DNA of 64,000 nucleotides from Phalacrocorax aristotelis (lineage: Eukaryota > Chordata > Aves > Suliformes > Phalacrocoracidae), in the NCBI RefSeq assembly GCF_949628215.1, contig NC_134279.1, positions 53,804,266 through 53,868,265 on the forward strand. Reading direction: 5' to 3'. How positions within the stretch are numbered: position 1 is the first letter of the stretch; each line of letters begins with the position of its first letter. The notes below the pieces were generated by a model that saw nothing but the letters and a program-made list of their open reading frames with translations, searched no databases and was not told the origin of the DNA. Positions 59,309 through 64,000 of this stretch are shown here, piece after piece. Both the position numbers and the translations under genes were made by a program.

Positions 59309-60025
59309 TTTTTATTTCTTTTTGGGGCATTGGCTAGCCTCTGCCAACAAAAGAAGAAGGTAAAGTTCTTTCTGAAACTCTGCTTTTTGGAACCCAAATG
59401 TCATTGCATTAGTAGAAATCTCTGTGCTTTTCATGAAGAAGTCCTGTCAGCTGGTTCTGAAAGTTCTAATTTAAAGGTTTAAAAAAAAGGCGCAGCAAAA
59501 TAGAATTATTTTACTCAGACTAAAAGAATCGCTGAGAGAATTGCATGCATCTGATCAATAGGACTCAAGATCGCAAAAATATATTAGTATTGCAGGTTAT
59601 GACATAGCTGTTTTAATTCAGGCTGATGCCATGTATGAGCTTTGTTCCTACTGTTTACCAGATCCCATACACAGGGGTGCAGAAGGACTTGTTTTACTAA
59701 CACTTATTGTCCAAGAGGACCTTTCAGGTTTTTTTGTTTTGCTTTATTTTAAAGCCACATAAACAGAAAAAAGTTATTGAAGAAATCTTGAACAGTATGG
59801 TTCCAGATGTAAAAGCAGATGCTGTGTATTAAAAATAATCAAAGCAGGGTACACTGGGCAACAGTGTAAGTTTAAATGTGTTAGATAATTATTTATTGCA
59901 CCCTTGCTTCTGCTCGTTTTTGTTTACAAAGCTTATTTTCTGCACAATTACAAGGCTTTTTTTAACTGGATATATGATGTATGCTTGGGTCAGGCCAGTT
60001 GTATTTCATTTCTTCTTATCTCAGT

Positions 60026-60033
60026 TGTACATA
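60026..60033 (+). promoter_or_regulatory. CHIC2: Pumilio-type site 3 (TGTACATA)
   Basis: A third exact UGUANAUA match, about 1.2 kb past the stop, in unique sequence. Confidence 0.45.
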
Positions 60034-60908
60034 TCTTCACACAGTTTTTTTTTCTAATTGCAACTCAATCATATTTGCTTTAGGTGTCTAAAATTACTGT
60101 ACATGAACATTAATGTAAGTTAAGAATATGTTCCTTGTACAGTTGTGATAGCAAGCAATAATGTGAATATATGAAAAAACAGATATACTCTGCTTAATAT
60201 TTGTATGAATGAAAAGTTGATACCACTACAAGAATAATCTTCTCTTTTTAATCTTTTAAATACAAGTTTTATTTCAAGGTAATACGTTACAGATACCTTG
60301 ATGCTGTGAACTATTTTTCTATGTCTTCAAAATATTTATTCTCTGTAAAATATTCTCTAGTGAGTATTATATTCCTAAATTGTTGATAGTGGGGAGTGGT
60401 CTAGAAAGTTTTAAGTTTTCTTAAATCTAAGCCTTCTGTATCTGTTCCCAAAACTCATCCTTTGCTCAGCTTTTGTCTGTGGATTCCTGCTGTTTACTTT
60501 GAAAATAGCTCAGCCATGCTTTTCGTACAAGCCTACAAGTGTGCTTCTTTGACTTGATGGAGTACAATTTTTTAATTAACAAATACCGGTTTTGTGCTGC
60601 CTCAGCCTTCTGGGTCCCACAATGGTTTCTCTCCCAAGAAACTGGTTATAATCTTTTTAAAAATAAATTTCAATCCCCTCTTTAGTACAAATCTGGGCCT
60701 GCAGCACTCCTCCTCTGACCCAGAAGTATTAGTTATAATTTCAGACCAGCTTCAGCCTGCGAGGGAGGCCAGAAGCATAACATTGATGGCACCTGAGGTT
60801 GTGGAGGTTGGAGATGCAGGGGAGAGGTTGGAATTGAACAGAAATGACAACTGGTGATAAATAGTGATGACCAGAAATATATGTTGATGTCTTCAACCAT
60901 CAGTTTTC

Positions 60909-60914
60909 AATAAA
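60909..60914 (+). terminator. CHIC2: Candidate CHIC2 poly(A) signal
   Basis: AATAAA within TTTTCAATAAAATG, about 2.1 kb after the stop. An alternative proximal AATAAA is at 60662-60667. Neither can be proved from sequence alone. Confidence 0.4.
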
Positions 60915-61508
60915 ATGAATATTGAATCATACAAGGCCTAGATTTTATTATCAAAATTCTCAGTTGACTCTATAGATAGGTTTGTGTCACGGATGCAGTT
61001 TTCCGCTGGTAGTTCATTAGTGTGGAGGGATAGGTTGGATATGGGTTGTGATATGTTCATAGCAGCACCACATTCAGTGTGAGCTATTCGCCTTAGTTTG
61101 CTACCCAAACTTTCCATACTACATTCTGTGACACCACAACTGCCTTGCCAGCAGCACCCAAACCTACCTACAGTAAAGCTAGTTTGAGCGTGATGAGTGC
61201 TGAAACCAGAGCAGTGAACAGAGTGTGGCTTGCAGGTTTACAAAGAGTATCATAAGCGGTTGTGCTGGTTAAGATCTTGTCTGCTTTTAGGTGCATCCGC
61301 AGTAATTTACTTAATTAGCAGGCATTTTTGTATTTTAACTATGACTTTGTCTCTAAGAATTCTAGTATGGGGTCCAAAGTAGAGCTCTGAGCAAATAAAA
61401 AGTTAAATCCCTTAGGATGCCAGACTAATTGCCTCTTAAAGCGTTTCTGATTATTTATTAAAATAACATCTCTGACTTAAAATACAACCTGGAAACATGA
61501 GAAACTGC

Positions 61509-61563
61509 ATATATATATATGTGTGTGTGTATGTATGTGTGTACATATATGTATGTATATATG
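61509..61563. repeat. TA/TG microsatellite
   Basis: About 55 bp of alternating TA, TG and GTAT units, an interrupted dinucleotide repeat. Confidence 0.9.
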
Positions 61564-62439
61564 AGTCTTGCTGGAAACTGATACTCTCCTGATGAGGTAG
61601 TACACTCATCTAGTAAGAATATTGTAAAACATTTTCATACAATCCCTTTCAATTCATTAATTACAGTGATAGAAATTGAACATGGCAGGAACTTTAATCA
61701 ACTACTTAATGCCTGCAGCAGTCATCAGGATTTTCCTTTGATGTTTCTAAAATACTAAATCTGTTTATTTTGTGTGCTAGTGAGAAGATGTATGTTACCT
61801 TTTTTGTGCAATTTGCAAAGGATGAAGTAGCAACTGTTTGAGCAGGACAGAAGCAATAGCAGGACTTCCAGGACAGCCTACTCTTTGCTAAAATAAATAT
61901 TACATTGTACTAACTTGTTCAACTTCTTGCAACTCAGCAATTCCTACAAATAATTTAATCTATTTCTAATTTCCTTGAATAGTAAGAGTTAGGTACCCAC
62001 TTGATAATCATCATTTAACAAATGATGCTACTTAGGTCTGTTTCACCTTTAGCCTGAAAAACTAATGGTAAAGGCATCAATGCCTCCCTGTAAAAGCTAA
62101 TTATAATTTTTAGCTATAGTGGCCCTTAACCGGCCAATAAAGATTTCTTTCTTACTGTAATATAATAAAAACACATTATTTTTGATCTTTTAGTGTTAGG
62201 TCCTGAGGGAGAAAGGCTTTTTGCCTGACCCTGTGTGAAGAGTTCTGTAGAACTCATCTGTTGTTAAATAGCTGTGACTTGAAGTTTATACTGGGATTGG
62301 CAAACTTCACCAGAAATTGAAATGTTTATGGAGATAGGTTACACATAGTAAATTTTTTGTAATAGCTCAGTAAGTCACTCTAACAAACTATGTATGCAAA
62401 TCCAGAATTTCCCATGATACTCAAACCCAAGTAGAGTAG

Positions 62440-62460
62440 ACTGTAAAAACTTTTTACAGT
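62440..62460. repeat. 21-bp inverted repeat
   Basis: Two perfect 10-nt arms (ACTGTAAAAA / TTTTTACAGT) separated by one C. AT-rich composition makes a chance origin possible. Confidence 0.9.
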
Positions 62461-62859
62461 ATGTAGATGTAAATTATAATCTCTGAATCAATTCATTAAA
62501 TGATACTTTTTTCTAAGTCTCAAGACCATGGTGTTTAAATGTAATACTCTATCTCTGAGATACATGCTTACTTAAAAATCAGTTTTGATTTTTTTAAAAG
62601 TCATTATTTAGCCCTCAGGATTGTAGGGAAGAGCTTTAAAATGCAATCTGTAACTGCTCAGAAGCCAGAAGGCCATGAAAAAGAACTTGTCTTTATTTCC
62701 TTCCCTCCTCCCCCACCCCAAAGTCTTAATTTTAAATTGTTCCGCTTGTTTTGGGAGCCCTAGCTTATGGTTTTTGAGCAGCTGGGAATAGTGCAAATTG
62801 TCCACCAAAAAAACCCCCATTTGAATTCTGAACAATTTAAAGAGATCACTTTAATTGAA

Positions 62860-63440
62860 GAGGCAAAAGACTTGTTAAGCAAAGAAAATCCCTCGTTCTT
62901 TTAAGTTCTCCCAGCACTGCTGTTGAGTAATTAAAAAGAAGGATCATGATGACCCTACATTAGGTCAAAATCCAGATGATTTGATGTAAAGGAAATGCTC
63001 AATTAGAGAGGTCTCAGAGCCCCAAATGTCTTGGATTCATAGTAGCAATTTATTAAGGGTAAGTGGTGCTGGCTAGTTTTGTATCCGTGACTAAAATAAT
63101 TTATGTTGCTCTTTAGCAACCTTGCTTATGAAAAGAAAGCATTTTAGAAATAAGATCTCTATTAATCGCTGCTAATTCGCTGTAATTTCTGTGCTGCTTC
63201 TCCCTAAAGCCAAAATGCATTTCCATAACAAACAGCTAAGTGTATGATCGTTACAATACCTTTAATAGCCATATTGTAGGTAGAAATATTAACTTCTCAG
63301 GGACTAATAGGAAATATGAAAATGGAGTTAATGAGCTGAATGCCTATCTGCATGAAGGCTTACATTGCAAACGGCACCCTAGAAAACTTCTGATTGTAAT
63401 ATGCATGACCATTATGAATGTTATCAATATACAGCTATGA
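62860..63440. promoter_or_regulatory. Candidate conserved noncoding element 5
   Basis: Unique sequence that reads like a developmental enhancer: GAGTAATTAAAAAG near 62925, ATTAATCGCTGCTAATTCGC (63161-63180), ATGCATTTCC near 63215, and GGAGTTAATGAGC near 63324. No repeats are present. Its target is unknown, and conservation is not assessable here. Confidence 0.33.
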
Positions 63441-64000
63441 AAGCTCCCTTTACCCTGTATTAGTTAGGCTGCTGAATGTCAAAGTATGTTGAATAAGGAA
63501 AAATGAAGGTTTTTTGCTGATTTGGATAGAGTGGTTATTTCTAATGGTGCTATCTTCTTAATTCCTGTGTTTATTCTTTGTGAAGTTTTCTCTGTAGGTT
63601 GGGTGAATCAAGGGATACTGGTGTAATGAGAAAACAGTATTATTAGTTGTCTTTTTAAGGAAGTTGAAAAATTTCAGGGGGAGAACTACTCCAGAAGCAA
63701 AAATTTCACTGCTGAAAAATCATCATGCATTTATTCTTTGTTAGTTACAGATATCCATTTGCATTGTTTTGTTGGTAACAGTATTTTAGAGTTCATTAAT
63801 TTTTGAACTTCATCTTTTTGTACACTGATGTTTCAGTCAGCATGGGCTGAATTAGAGATTAATTTTGAAAATTTTGAAGATGTTAATCCTTGCATGAAAC
63901 TTCATATGTTGACAATTTTTGTGCTGGTGTGTGTATGTCCACTGTGTGACACCTGGGACTATGTCTTTTATAAACTACATTTTATTGTTTTCATGGAAGA

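Larger units (their letters stand above)
58808..60935 (+). other. CHIC2: CHIC2 3' UTR (inferred)
   Basis: AT-rich sequence after the stop. Candidate poly(A) hexamers AATAAA lie at 60662-60667 and 60909-60914; the second would give a 3' UTR of about 2.1 kb. It contains a TG/TA tract (59101-59136) and three exact Pumilio-type TGTANATA sites. The true end is unknown. Confidence 0.5.
60936..64000. other. Right flank downstream of CHIC2, no gene recognised
   Basis: AT-rich unique DNA with no recognised exon. By synteny the next gene rightward would be LNX1. It contains a TA/TG microsatellite (61509-61563), a 21-bp inverted repeat (62440-62460) and an enhancer-like block (62860-63440). Confidence 0.5.

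Overview
This is a vertebrate nuclear genomic window, most likely from a bird. It holds two recognisable protein genes with introns. CHIC2 contains two CR1 LINE 3' ends with typical avian 3' termini (ATTCTATG/ATTCTGTG-type). No bacterial operons, rRNA, tRNA or CRISPR array were seen. Nearly all open frames outside the two genes are chance frames in GC-rich or low-complexity DNA.

Genes: (1) GSX2, a ParaHox homeodomain transcription factor, lies on the minus strand with CDS 18065->17058. It has two exons and a 186-nt intron and encodes 273 residues. A TATA box sits about 180 nt upstream of the ATG, and candidate poly(A) signals lie at 16501-16506 and 16323-16328. (2) CHIC2, a cysteine-rich hydrophobic-domain membrane-associated protein, lies on the plus strand. 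It has six coding exons between 33507 and 58807 and encodes 165 residues, with all splice sites GT-AG and all joins in frame. The two genes are divergent and their start codons are about 15.4 kb apart. The order matches the tetrapod CHIC2-GSX2-PDGFRA block (human 4q12), so PDGFRA is expected beyond the left edge. No PDGFRA coding exon was recognised here.

Layout: 1-6.9 kb is AT-rich DNA with no gene recognised. 6.9-11.4 kb holds three CpG-rich blocks, a 38-40 bp minisatellite and TAAT-rich enhancer-like DNA. 11.4-16 kb has no gene recognised but carries a perfect 26-bp palindrome. 16.3-18.3 kb is GSX2. 18.3-22.9 kb is the GSX2 upstream region, mixing CpG-rich DNA with several enhancer-like blocks. 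22.9-33.1 kb is intergenic with little structure. 33.1-33.9 kb is the CHIC2 CpG-island promoter with a roughly 99-bp GC-box palindrome. 33.5-58.8 kb is the CHIC2 body: intron 1 carries three CR1-derived pieces and intron 3 an enhancer-like block. 58.8 to about 60.9 kb is the likely CHIC2 3' UTR with three Pumilio-type sites. The rest is intergenic, with one more enhancer-like block near 63 kb.

The two genes are not known to act together. GSX2 patterns the ventral forebrain, and CHIC2 is a broadly expressed, palmitoylated membrane protein. Enhancers in the intergenic DNA and possibly in CHIC2 introns could serve GSX2, but that is inference. I found no previously undescribed multi-gene system. 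The most interesting items are the palindromes, the unassigned CpG-rich block at 9.4-11.4 kb, and the homeodomain-site-rich noncoding blocks.
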